Source of the DNA: a bacterium A37T11
Lineage (GTDB): Bacteria > Bacteroidota > Bacteroidia > Sphingobacteriales > Sphingobacteriaceae
Reading direction: 5' to 3'
DNA length: 34,992 nucleotides
NCBI GenBank assembly: GCA_900109895.1
Contig: FOBR01000031.1
Location: 1 to 34,992, forward strand
The position numbers and the translations under genes were made by a program. Under the pieces are notes generated by a model. That model ran no database searches. It was given only the letters and a program-made list of their open reading frames with translations, and was not told where the DNA came from. This document shows, piece after piece, positions 1-8,133 of the stretch (its first letter is position 1; each line of letters opens with the position of its first letter).

Positions 1-81
1 ACAATTCTGGACAAAATCATCATCCGTTGCGCTAAGCATAAACCGATGACTTATGCTCAAGTAAAAATAGTTGAGAACTAA
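1..81 (+). CDS. 3' end of an unidentified gene (partial)
   Basis: An open frame runs from the window edge to a TAA at 79-81 and gives 26 residues ending in AQVKIVEN. The composition (Ile, Lys, Val) and GC content look more coding than the AT-rich DNA that follows. The family cannot be recognised from so short a piece, and it could be a chance open frame. Confidence 0.35.
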   Translation, partial: TILDKIIIRCAKHKPMTYAQVKIVEN

Positions 82-124
82 ATGGGTAACCCTATCAAAT
101 TATTTATTAAATTAATCTTTTCAA

Positions 125-132
125 TATCTTTG
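125..132 (+). promoter_or_regulatory. -7 box candidate TATCTTTG upstream of the Rpn remnant
   Basis: TATCTTTG matches the Bacteroidota -7 consensus TAnnTTTG. No TTTG lies at the usual -33 distance. It sits about 100 bases before the ATG at 234 in very AT-rich DNA (82-233), which holds nothing else I can identify. Confidence 0.35.
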
Positions 133-233
133 CATCATTATTTTATAAATATATGAACAAATTAAACGTACTATTATAAATATATGATATTTATTTATTT
201 CATAATTAATCTTTTTTATCAAAATTAATTTTT

Positions 234-851
234 ATGCACAGAAAAGTACCAAAAGAGGAAAAGAACGATGCTGATCATCCGGAAAGAGCGGAAAGCCAGC
301 AATACGATAAGGTGTTCAGGCAAAAGATGCCTTTCATCCTTCCCGGAATTCTGGAAAAGGTTTTTGGACTGCACATTGTGGAATTTATTGAATTAAAGGA
401 CAAGTTGCAAACCACCAAATAACTGGAGGTTGATGCCGTAAGACAAGTAACGGATAGCGAAGGAAATACCTATATCGCCCATTTAGAGGTGCAAACTAAT
501 AATGACTCCAAAATAGCTCCAAGACTGATCGAATACCGTGGGATGTTTTACCGAATCTACGGTCTGCCCGTACGACAATTTGTACTCTATCTGGGGCAAG
601 ATCCCTTAACGATGGCCGATCATATTGATGATCCGCCTAATTTACAGTTCAAATTTCCATTGATCCCGTTTTACACATTGCCTCATGAATGGTTCCTTCG
701 TTCGGACAATCCCGAAGAACAGATGCTGGCTATATTGGGTAATTTGGGACAGGAGGAGCCCGTCAAAGTGGTTGAAAAAATCCTTAAGAATATTGATCAA
801 CAACCTACTGACGTTGGAACAAAAAATAAATATTTTAACCAGTTGCGAATA
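234..851 (+). pseudogene. Rpn/PD-(D/E)XK nuclease (transposase-like) remnant, broken by a stop
   Basis: This frame encodes the start of an Rpn-type protein, the family annotated as putative transposase/invertase with a PD-(D/E)XK nuclease fold. Seen directly: a TAA at 420-422 interrupts the frame. The same frame then continues with LEVDAV and HLEVQ, which fit the catalytic Asp and the E-x-Q motif of the family. Next come the family-typical stretch LPVRQFVLYLG and, near 845, a YFNQLR segment as in Rpn C-terminal regions. The remaining C-terminal part is missing because the frame passes straight into SusC sequence around 850. Stop plus truncation make it non-functional as a full nuclease. A restart at 489 would lack the active site. 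Confidence 0.7.
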
Positions 852-3126
852 ACAAAACCAGATACCGCCAAAAAACAACTCACCGACACCATTTTCAACC
901 TGGACACGGTTCAGATCAGCACCGCCTACCAAAAACTTAGCGTAGAAAAGTTGACTGGTTCATATGAAAAGATCAGCAATACCCTTTTCAACCGTACAGT
1001 GGGTTCGGATGTGCTTAGCCACCTGGAAAACAATAGAAGCATACTGTTTGACAAACGGAACGCTTCCCAGCCAAACCTTCAAATAAGGGGGCTGGCAACG
1101 CTTACGGAAACCATTTCCCAGCCGCTGATCATTCTGGACAATTTTCCTTACGAGGGCGAACTATCGCAAATTAACCCGAACGATGTACTTGATGTCAGCA
1201 TCCTGAAAGACGCCGCTGCTGCCTCCATCTGGGGTGCTAAGGCGGGTAATGGGGTCATTGTTATAACTACTAAACATGCCGCCCTGCAACAGTCCATACG
1301 AGTGGAGGCACACGTCAATTATAGCTACCAGCAAAAGCCCGATCTGTTTTCCCTTCCGGCACTTCCCACCGATGCTGTAATTACTTTGCAAACAGACTTA
1401 TACCGCTTGGGAGCTTTTGACAGCTATCTAGATTTTCCGGGTGTCGAACCTGCCTTAACCCCGCTCATTGAGCTGCTCCATGACAGGCAATTTGGCCTGA
1501 TTAGTCCGGAAGATTCCGCCATGCGCGTGCAATCGTTGCTGAAACAGGATGTACGGCACGACTTTGAAAAATATGTTTACCGAAATTCCTTTAACCAGCA
1601 ATACCAGGCCGCCGTTTCCGTAGGGGGATCGCAGGTGAGTGACCGTTTCTCGGTCGGATTGGATAAAAATATGTACAACCTGGTTGGCAATGATTACCGC
1701 CGACTCACCCTGTCCAATACAAACCACCTGCAATTGAACCCTAAACTTAGCCTGCAAACCGGCTTGCAATACCAATACAGCCTTAGCCACGACAATAGCC
1801 TGGGACCCTATGGCACTCCAAACTATGACATGACCAACTCTGTGTACCCGTCCGCCTCTTTTGCGTTGCCTATCTATGCAAGGCTCGCCGATGATCAGGG
1901 CCGGCCATTGGCCATCGGCCGTTACCGGCAAAGCTACATCGACACCGTGGGTGGCGGCCAACTACTTGATTGGAATTTCAGGCCGCTAGATGAGATCCAT
2001 AACAATGACCAATCGGCAAAAACCACCGGCCTCATTCTGGATGCCGACCTAGCTTACCAATGGAATGCCGGCATCCGCTTTGACGCCCTCTATCGGTATC
2101 AGCAGCAGAACATACACAACCGTGATCTACACAATTTAGATTCTTACTATGCCCGTGATCTGATTAATTTGTTCACCAACCTGACCGCCAGCACCGAGGC
2201 TGCTAAATATCCTGTACCGGTAGGAGGCATCCTGCAATCGGTATATAGTGAAATGGCAAGCCATAACCTGCGAGGGCAGTTCAGCATTGACCGGACTTTT
2301 CATGACAAGTATGCTTTTAATGCCATTGCCGGTGCAGAGCTCAGGCAGGTACAGCGATCCGTACAGGGTGCCATGACCTATGGGTATGACCAACGGCTCA
2401 ACGTGAGCAATGTAGACTTTGTCAATTATTTCCCTAGACTGCTGGGCTCGGCATCAGCCATTAGCAAAGGTGATTATTACAGCGATTATCAGGATCGGTA
2501 CGTGTCCTTCTATGCGAATGCATCTTATGCCTACCGTAAGCGGTATACGCTTTATGCCAGTGGTCGGAACGATGCCAGTAATTTATTTGGAGCCAAAACT
2601 CGCAACAAGTGGCGCCCCTTATGGTCGGCTGGCACGGCGTGGAACCTATCGGAAGAGTCTTTCTATCACGTTGACCTATTGCCGCTACTTAAGATCAGGG
2701 TTACCTATGGCTATCAAGGCAACATCAACAACGCCTTCTCTGCCTACACCCGCATCAGTTACAATTCCGCCAGTGGTAATGCGCCGATCAACGTACCTTA
2801 TGCTAATGTGAGTCAACCCGGCAACCCTGACCTCCGTTGGGAAAAGGTAAGCCAGGTCAATGCAGCTGTAGACTATTACGTTGAAAAACAACTGGCTACG
2901 GGGCAGTCTGGACATTTACGACAAGCATTCGGCCGACGTTATCAGCATGGAAACAATGGATATGACCACGGGTTATCCCGCGGTTTACCGCAACTCAGCC
3001 AACCTGAAGGGCCATGGGGCTGAATTGACGCTCACCGCCACCCCGGTGCAACACCATGACTGGCATTGGGAAACAATGCTGCACTTAAATTCGGTGCAAT
3101 ATAAAACGAGCTCTTTGTCACCATAA
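852..3126 (+). pseudogene. SusC/RagA TonB-dependent receptor fragment, headless and frameshifted
   Basis: The sequence encodes the plug and most of the beta barrel of a SusC-family outer-membrane importer. The plug shows PNLQIRG, QPLIILDNFPYEG, NPNDV, ILKDAAAASIWG and NGVIVITT in the usual order, followed by aromatic-rich barrel strands. The signal peptide, carboxypeptidase-like domain and TonB box region are absent; the 5' side is fused in frame to the Rpn remnant. Near 2885 a one-base frameshift moves the barrel to another frame, which continues as NNWLRGSLDIYDKHSADVIS and ends at a TAA (3124-3126). A further barrel-like stretch (PAEDKGDVIFHVHPLSGKT, to about 3203) lies in yet another frame. 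No SusD partner gene follows. It is a dead fragment, not a working importer. Confidence 0.8.
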
Positions 3127-3203
3127 GACAGCGTGCCGTTAGTCCCCCCCGGGAAATATTCCCGGCGGAGGACAAGGGTGATGTTATTTTCCATGTCCAT
3201 CCC

Positions 3204-3562
3204 TTATCTGGCAAGACGTGAAACCGTCTGACTCCAATCACTAACCCCCTTCCCATTACGGCTGCGGATTCGCGCATAATAGCGCGTGCCCTCCGTAAGC
3301 CCGGAAACAACGGTGTCTCGGGTGTTAGTGGTACTTTGCATTTCGCCCCACACCGGCTCACCAGCCTCATCACGCTCAATGGCAAACTGGTACTCATACT
3401 CCCAGGCATTGTCAATGGTTTCATAAAGTATCTGCAGCTCACCATTCTGCTCCCCATCCTGCAAGCGCACGAGCAGCGGCTTGTTTGGCCGCTTCAACGC
3501 CTGTGGTTGGATGACCTGGATAAAGCCCGAGCTGGCTAACTTGTAAGCGTCGCCCGGGTGTG
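3204..3562 (-). pseudogene. Fibronectin type III protein, C-terminal fragment
   Basis: On the minus strand an open frame of about 119 residues begins without a start codon near 3562 with HPGDAYKLASSGF. It continues through a proline linker into one FnIII-like domain with GLTEGTRYYARIRSRNGKG and DWSQTVSRLAR at the end. This resembles the small Bacteroidota proteins that combine an N-terminal helical domain with an FnIII domain; their roughly 100-residue N-terminal part is missing. Upstream it runs into the 3' end of the HepT gene in a different frame. The ORF-predicted start (TTG at 3497) lies inside the protein and is unlikely to be real. I infer a gene remnant left by a deletion or insertion. 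Confidence 0.6.
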
Positions 3563-3892
3563 AGGCAAAGACTGAATGTCTTTCAAAAGATCCGGCAATC
3601 TAAGCTGTATAGTATCCCAAACAATATCATGATTTATTCCGAAGTAGTCGTGAATAATAAAATTACGGAAATCTTTCAAAATACGCCATTCAATTTCCGG
3701 ATATTTATTTTTAAAATCTGTAGAAATCCTTGCTGCAGCTTCTCCGATGATTTCAAAATTCCTTTCAACAGCATGCCTCGTTTTAAGGTCCTGCTCATAA
3801 TCAGAAAATGAATATCCGTATGTATAATCGAGAATAGACTTAACTGCTTGCTCGATGTCCTGCAATAATAAAGAAAGATCTCTCTCAGACAT
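3536..3892 (-). CDS. hepT: HepT-like toxin (DUF86, HEPN RNase)
   Basis: This 118-residue protein is a HEPN-fold ribonuclease toxin of the HepT/DUF86 family. The catalytic RX4HXY motif is intact: R76, H81 and Y83 in RNFIIHDY. The family landmarks RNFEIIGEAAARIS and IVWDTIQLRLPDLL are also present. It starts 8 bases inside the end of the upstream mntA-like gene, the normal arrangement of these operons. In known pairs MntA adenylylates the Tyr of this motif and silences the toxin. The last residues (PHTRATLTS) come from the junction with the FnIII fragment and are probably not the original C-terminus, but no essential motif is lost. Confidence 0.85.
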   Translation of the reverse strand: MSERDLSLLLQDIEQAVKSILDYTYGYSFSDYEQDLKTRHAVERNFEIIGEAAARISTDFKNKYPEIEWRILKDFRNFIIHDYFGINHDIVWDTIQLRLPDLLKDIQSLPHTRATLTS

Positions 3893-4178
3893 GAATCAGG
3901 CTTTTTTCAACGTACGGTAAATATGCAGGTTTAATTCCGTGCCTAGATACCACATCCACCTTGGTTTTAAATAAATCTTCTAATTCATGGGCAAGACGTA
4001 TATATTGAAATCCATCTATCCTGGATTTAAAATCAACCAGAATGTCAATATCACTCTGATCACTAAAATCCCCTCGGGCATAAGAACCAAAAAGCCCAAG
4101 TTCAGAAAGCTGGTATTTTTTTTCCAACTCTGGCTTTTTTGCCTTTAGCAAATCTAATATATATAACCTCGTATACAT
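3885..4178 (-). CDS. mntA: MntA-like minimal nucleotidyltransferase antitoxin
   Basis: A protein of about 97 residues with the nucleotidyltransferase signature GSX10DXD: G31-S32 and D43-I-D45 in GSYARGDFSDQSDIDILVDF. In the HepT/MntA systems this enzyme transfers AMP to the toxin's active-site Tyr. It is followed by hepT with an 8-base overlap. The longest open frame begins at 4202, but a -7 box (TACTTTTG, 4192-4185) lies inside that extension. I therefore take the ATG at 4178 (or 4184) as the start, which makes the transcript leaderless or nearly so. Confidence 0.85.
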   Translation of the reverse strand: MYTRLYILDLLKAKKPELEKKYQLSELGLFGSYARGDFSDQSDIDILVDFKSRIDGFQYIRLAHELEDLFKTKVDVVSRHGIKPAYLPYVEKSLIHV

Positions 4179-4184
4179 AAGCAT

Positions 4185-4216
4185 CAAAAGTACAAATTCC
4201 ATTCTGATATCCCAAA
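4185..4216 (-). promoter_or_regulatory. Promoter of mntA-hepT
   Basis: On the minus strand a TTTG (4216-4213) is followed after 20 bases by TACTTTTG (4192-4185). This is a full match to the Bacteroidota -33/-7 promoter pattern. The ATG at 4178 follows six bases after the box. The gap 4217-4404 beyond it shows no gene; a weak open stretch around 4255-4335 is not recognisable. Confidence 0.6.
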
Positions 4217-4404
4217 TTCATCTATTTTCCATTAGCTCCTATCAGAGCTAAAAAATGATTTGGGAAGAATTTACCACAAGAATTATCTCTTTACACCTCA
4301 TAAAATTCCTGCCCAGACCGGAGAGTGGCGATTAGGGTCTGTAAGTACCCGGGCCACGACCGGTCAGGGAGGAATTTAAATTAAATCTTTCCTTTCGGTA
4401 CGGA

Positions 4405-4644
4405 CTACCATTTCGTAGCTTCCAATACCTGCCGGTGATCCAGCCGGACACTCCTGCATTTGTAATGCGATTTCAGTTTATTGTTCTTACGCAGGTTATC
4501 CACCGTGCCACGACTACCTTTCAACATTTTCGTGGCCTCATCAATGGTGATGGCATTCGGTCCGTCAAACAAAAAATCCTCCTCGGCCTCCGTTTCAGGA
4601 AGCAAAACAGGAACAAGCGAATATACTGTAGAAAATTTCATTCT
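4405..4644 (-). CDS. Small excisionase-like helix-turn-helix protein
   Basis: The real gene is probably the 79-residue frame from the ATG at 4644, because the longer frame upstream runs antisense into thiol peroxidase. Residues from about 33 on (ITIDEATKMLKGSRGTVDNL, then KLKSHYKCRSVRLDHRQVLE) follow the pattern of MerR/excisionase-type (HTH_17) DNA-binding domains: helix-turn-helix, then a small wing ending in VRL. The first 30 residues are acidic and unlike the family. It is divergent from tpx with only 31 bases between the start codons, so the two may share control. The target is unknown; it may be a leftover of a mobile element. Confidence 0.6.
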   Translation of the reverse strand, partial: RMKFSTVYSLVPVLLPETEAEEDFLFDGPNAITIDEATKMLKGSRGTVDNLRKNNKLKSHYKCRSVRLDHRQVLEATKW

Positions 4645-4651
4645 TTCTTTG

Positions 4652-4659
4652 TTACTTTG
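4652..4659 (+). promoter_or_regulatory. Weak -7 box candidate of tpx
   Basis: TTACTTTG differs at one position from TAnnTTTG and ends 16 bases before the tpx ATG. It lies in the 31-base gap shared with the divergent HTH gene. Confidence 0.35.
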
Positions 4660-4675
4660 CAAAAAAAAATAGACT

Positions 4676-5176
4676 ATGGCGACCATCACTTTTAAAGGAA
4701 CTGAAGTACATACACAAGGCAGTTTACCTGCCGTGGGTAGCCCCGCACCTGATTTTACATTAACGGCTACAAATCTTTCTGACAAGACATTGGCTGATTA
4801 TAAAGGCAAAAAAGTGGTTCTCAATATTTTTCCGAGTGTGGACACGAGTACCTGCGCCACATCGGTACGGACTTTTAATAAAGATGCAGCTGGTTTGGAA
4901 AATACAGTTGTATTAAATATATCCCGCGATTTGCCTTTCGCGCAAAGCCGTTTTTGTGCTGCAGAAGGCATCAATAATGTCGAGGTTCTTTCTGAGTATA
5001 AAGACAGCACTTTTTCAGATGCCTACCAGCTGAAACTGGTGGATGGACCTTTGGCTGGCTTATTAAGCCGATCGGTTGTTGTGATCGATGAGGCCGGAAA
5101 AGTTGTCTATACTGAACAGGTAGCTGAGATCAGCCAGGAGCCTAACTATGAGAAGGCTTTGGCAGCGTTGTCATAA
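4676..5176 (+). CDS. tpx: Thiol peroxidase (Tpx)
   Basis: This 166-residue atypical 2-Cys peroxiredoxin reduces hydrogen and organic peroxides with electrons from thioredoxin. The peroxidatic Cys is C60 in the motif SVDTSTCATSVRTFN and the resolving Cys is C94 in QSRFCAAEG, at nearly the same positions as in E. coli Tpx. The N-terminal ITFKG..V and the PAPDFTL stretch are also typical, and the length fits the family. It is a cytoplasmic monocistronic gene that converges with the cyclophilin gene downstream. Confidence 0.95.
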   Translation: MATITFKGTEVHTQGSLPAVGSPAPDFTLTATNLSDKTLADYKGKKVVLNIFPSVDTSTCATSVRTFNKDAAGLENTVVLNISRDLPFAQSRFCAAEGINNVEVLSEYKDSTFSDAYQLKLVDGPLAGLLSRSVVVIDEAGKVVYTEQVAEISQEPNYEKALAALS

Positions 5177-5202
5177 ATACGACGACAAGCCGCTGGTTCG
5201 GG

Positions 5203-5865
5203 TTATTCGATCACTTTTAGTGTGATCGGTACCGGTGCCAGTGGTTTATCGGTACGGTCAGTCGGTAGGCTCCCAAGTTTATCTACAAGCGAAATTCCTT
5301 TCTCAATTTCCCCAAACACCGTATAGCCCTGGTCCAGGAAGGGTATGCCACCAATGGTTTTGTAAACCTCGCGCTGGGCTTGCGGGATTTTATGCCCTTT
5401 GAGCCTGGGAGTATTTTCAAGAGAATCCATTTGGCCATCCGTCCAGGTATGTCCCTGAACCAAGTAAATCTGAGTGCTGAATGATCGTTTGCCAGGGTTA
5501 TCGTCTCTACCGGCAGCCAGCACGCCTTTCTTATGAAATAGATTTGAATGTATTTCTGGATCCATCCAAAACTGCTCCGGTTTTAGGGATGCGGCATTAA
5601 GATAAAGGGAATCCGGGTCACCACCCTGTGATACGAAGTTACGGATGATCCGGTGAAAGCTGGTTTTATTAAAATAGCCTTCTTTAACCAGCTTCAGGAA
5701 ATTATCCCGGTGTTGCGGGGTTTCATCATAAAGCCGGATGATGCAACTGCCATACGGCGTTTCTAGCCTGACGCGCTGTTGTGCAGATACCGTTGCCTGC
5801 CCAATTATTAACAGCAGGAAAGCTCTGGCAACAATGAGATGGTACCTGTGTATATGGCTTTTCAC
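5203..5865 (-). CDS. Secreted cyclophilin-type peptidylprolyl isomerase
   Basis: A 220-residue protein with an N-terminal signal peptide (basic start, hydrophobic core LIVARAFLLLIIG, cleavage near VSAQQ). The cyclophilin domain follows: LETPYGSCIIRLYDETP, HRDNFLKLVKEGYFN, SFHRIIRNFVSQGGDP and VFGEIEKGISLVDKL. The FHRII..F..QGGDP core with its catalytic Arg is intact. There is an insertion of about 50 residues between the GGDP motif and the C-terminal strands, as in other Bacteroidota family members. It should catalyse proline isomerisation in the periplasm. It starts 8 bases after the M3 peptidase stop and is probably cotranscribed with it. A small hairpin (5208-5228) overlaps its stop codon. 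Confidence 0.9.
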   Translation of the reverse strand: MKSHIHRYHLIVARAFLLLIIGQATVSAQQRVRLETPYGSCIIRLYDETPQHRDNFLKLVKEGYFNKTSFHRIIRNFVSQGGDPDSLYLNAASLKPEQFWMDPEIHSNLFHKKGVLAAGRDDNPGKRSFSTQIYLVQGHTWTDGQMDSLENTPRLKGHKIPQAQREVYKTIGGIPFLDQGYTVFGEIEKGISLVDKLGSLPTDRTDKPLAPVPITLKVIE

Positions 5866-5873
5866 GGTTTTCT

Positions 5874-8006
5874 TTATTTTAAACCCCGATTCTTAAGCAG
5901 GGGCTCTATGCTGGGGTTCTTTCCACGGAAGCCTTTATATAAGGTGGAAAAGTCTTCCGTATTGCCACGTGATAAGATCTTGTCCCGAAAGTACTGCCCA
6001 TTTTTACGGGACAACCCGCCATTCTCCTCAAACCAGGCATAAGCGTCGTCGTCAAGCATTTCGGCCCAGCTGTAGGCATAGTATCCTGCTGCATATCCAC
6101 CACCCCAGATATGTGAGAAATAGGAAGTGCGGTACCTGGTTGGGATATAGGGAACATCCATACCGATATGTTTAAGTGCATGCGTTTGGAAGGAATCAAC
6201 ATTTTGCTGCGGCGTATCGGACGTCAATGTATGCCACTGCATATCCAAGCCCGCAGCGGCCAGGTATTCACCAAACGCATACCCTTGGTTAAATGTACCC
6301 GCTTTTTTGATCTTATCAATGAGCGCCTGCGGAATGACTTCGCCTGTCTGGTAATGCTTGGCATAATGGGTTAGAATGCTTGGATAGAGGGCCCAATGTT
6401 CATTGAATTGAGACGGGAATTCGACAAAGTCCCGCGGGCTGTTCGCACCGGATATGCTGGGGTATTTTTGTGAACCGAACATACCGTGTAGTGCATGACC
6501 AAATTCGTGAAACAGGGTGGTTACGTCATCAAAAGTTAGCAGGGCCGGCTGGCCTTTGGCAGGCTTGCTAAAATTACATACATTATATATGACGGGTTTA
6601 TGGTTGAGTAGATACGATTGATCTACCAGATTACTCATCCACGCACCTCCATTTTTATTATCCCTTTTAAAATAGTCGCCATAAAACAGCCCCATGGGGG
6701 TGTTATCTTTGTCAAAAACTTCAAATACACGCACATCTTGCTGATAGACCGGTATGTCTTTACGTTCCTTGAAACTGATTCCATATAGTTGGTTGGCAGC
6801 GTAAAAAACGCCGTTTTCCAACACGCTGTCCAGCACAAAATAAGGTTTGGTTTGGCTTTCATCGAGGTCATACCTGGCTTTTCTCACCTGCTCTGCATAA
6901 AAATCCCAGTCCCACGGCTCAAGCGTGAACGTATCTTTTTGGGATTTAATGAGCGCCTGGATATCTGCAGCCTCTTGCTGCCCCTTTTTGACGGTGGCCG
7001 GAATGAGTTTACTTAGAAAATCAAGAACGGCTGCAGGCGTTTTGGCCATTTGGTCTTGCAGCTTCCAAGCGGCGTAGGTAGGGAAACCAAGCAACTTGGC
7101 TTGTTGTGCTCTTAACTGCGCAAGCCGCGAAATGATTTTGCGGGTGTCATTGGCATCGCCCTTTTCTGTGCGATTCCAGGAGGCTTCAAACAATTTTTGA
7201 CGGGTAGTCCTGTTTTTCAGGGCAGACAATAAAGGTTGTTGTGTGGTATTCTGCAGGGAGATCTGCCACTTACCCTCGTGACCATTTGCCTTTGCTAGTG
7301 CGGCTGCGGCTTCAAGTTCGGCATCGGATAATCCATCCAATGCTGCTTTATCATCTACCACCAATGCACCTGCCTTTGTTGCTGCCAGCAATTGCTTGCT
7401 AAATTTAGTGCTCAGCGAAGCTTCTTCTTCATTTAGCTTTTTGAGCTGTTCTTTGTCTGCATCCGCAAGTTTAGCACCTGCGATGATGAATCGCTGGTAA
7501 TAATCTTCTACCAAGTGCTTATCCTCAGCATCGAGGCCCATGCTATCCCTACGCTCGTAGATACTTTCCACGCGCTGAAAGAGCAGGTCATTTAAATAGA
7601 TGGCATCCCGGTGAGCTGCAAATTTGGGGGAGTAGGTTTCATCGATGTTTTGTAGCGAATCATTGGTATTAGCACCTGTAAGCAGGCTAAACACCGATCG
7701 AGCACGCCCTAGCAGCTGGCCGCTTTTTTCCATAGCGGCCAGTGTGTTTTCAAAACTGGCTGCTTCGGTATTATGGGTAATAGCAGCTATTTCTGCTAAT
7801 TGTATCTTCATCCCCTCATCAAAAGCAGGAGCAAAATCAGCATTTTGTATGCTATCAAATGGAAATGTATGATAGGGTAAGGTGCTTTCTGCAGCGAAGG
7901 GATTTTCTGCCGTAAATGCAGCTGGATGATCGTTAGTTTTTTGTCCTTCGTGGCACGCAGACAATAAAAATCCTACAGAGAGGGGAAGCAAGATCTGTGT
8001 TTTCAT
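5874..8006 (-). CDS. M3 family metallopeptidase (peptidyl-dipeptidase Dcp-like), lipoprotein
   Basis: This 710-residue zinc peptidase of the M3 (thimet/Dcp) family carries HEFGH at residues 500-504, with the third ligand at E529 (29 residues after the first His), as the family requires. The C-terminal substrate-binding region (YIPTRYRTSYFSHIWGGGY) is also present. The N-terminus MKTQILLPLSVGFLLSAC is a lipoprotein signal with lipobox LSAC and C18 as the modified residue, so the enzyme should be membrane-anchored outside the cytoplasm. The ATG at 8006 is preferred over the TTG at 8015 because the latter lies in the -7 box. It likely trims dipeptides from peptides and heads an operon with the cyclophilin. 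Confidence 0.93.
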   Translation of the reverse strand: MKTQILLPLSVGFLLSACHEGQKTNDHPAAFTAENPFAAESTLPYHTFPFDSIQNADFAPAFDEGMKIQLAEIAAITHNTEAASFENTLAAMEKSGQLLGRARSVFSLLTGANTNDSLQNIDETYSPKFAAHRDAIYLNDLLFQRVESIYERRDSMGLDAEDKHLVEDYYQRFIIAGAKLADADKEQLKKLNEEEASLSTKFSKQLLAATKAGALVVDDKAALDGLSDAELEAAAALAKANGHEGKWQISLQNTTQQPLLSALKNRTTRQKLFEASWNRTEKGDANDTRKIISRLAQLRAQQAKLLGFPTYAAWKLQDQMAKTPAAVLDFLSKLIPATVKKGQQEAADIQALIKSQKDTFTLEPWDWDFYAEQVRKARYDLDESQTKPYFVLDSVLENGVFYAANQLYGISFKERKDIPVYQQDVRVFEVFDKDNTPMGLFYGDYFKRDNKNGGAWMSNLVDQSYLLNHKPVIYNVCNFSKPAKGQPALLTFDDVTTLFHEFGHALHGMFGSQKYPSISGANSPRDFVEFPSQFNEHWALYPSILTHYAKHYQTGEVIPQALIDKIKKAGTFNQGYAFGEYLAAAGLDMQWHTLTSDTPQQNVDSFQTHALKHIGMDVPYIPTRYRTSYFSHIWGGGYAAGYYAYSWAEMLDDDAYAWFEENGGLSRKNGQYFRDKILSRGNTEDFSTLYKGFRGKNPSIEPLLKNRGLK

Positions 8007-8012
8007 TAAAAA

Positions 8013-8020
8013 CAAAGATA
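8013..8020 (-). promoter_or_regulatory. -7 box of the M3 peptidase gene
   Basis: TATCTTTG on the minus strand is a perfect match to TAnnTTTG and ends six bases before the ATG at 8006. The transcript should therefore be leaderless or have a leader of a few bases. No clear -33 TTTG is seen. Confidence 0.55.
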
Positions 8021-8106
8021 TTGTAAATTTTTAATAATTATAGCAGGGTTCAATTTAAATCCCGTCTAAATTATTTTGTTATGCTTGCATAGCAAATATT
8101 TATCTG

Positions 8107-8114
8107 TAATTTCG
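8107..8114 (+). promoter_or_regulatory. Candidate -7 box of the Fe-S oxidoreductase operon
   Basis: TAATTTCG is one mismatch from TAnnTTTG, with a TTG 19 bases upstream in the expected -33 position. The ATG follows at 8134. Confidence 0.35.
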
Positions 8115-8133
8115 TCTGGATACCCGGGGATAT

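Noticed and set aside
1455-1961. 168-residue minus-strand frame inside the SusC fragment
   Set aside because: It lies wholly antisense to clear SusC barrel sequence.
5208-5228. CGATCAC/GTGATCG hairpin at the cyclophilin stop codon as a terminator
   Set aside because: A 7-bp stem without a T tract that overlaps coding sequence; noted only in the gene entry.
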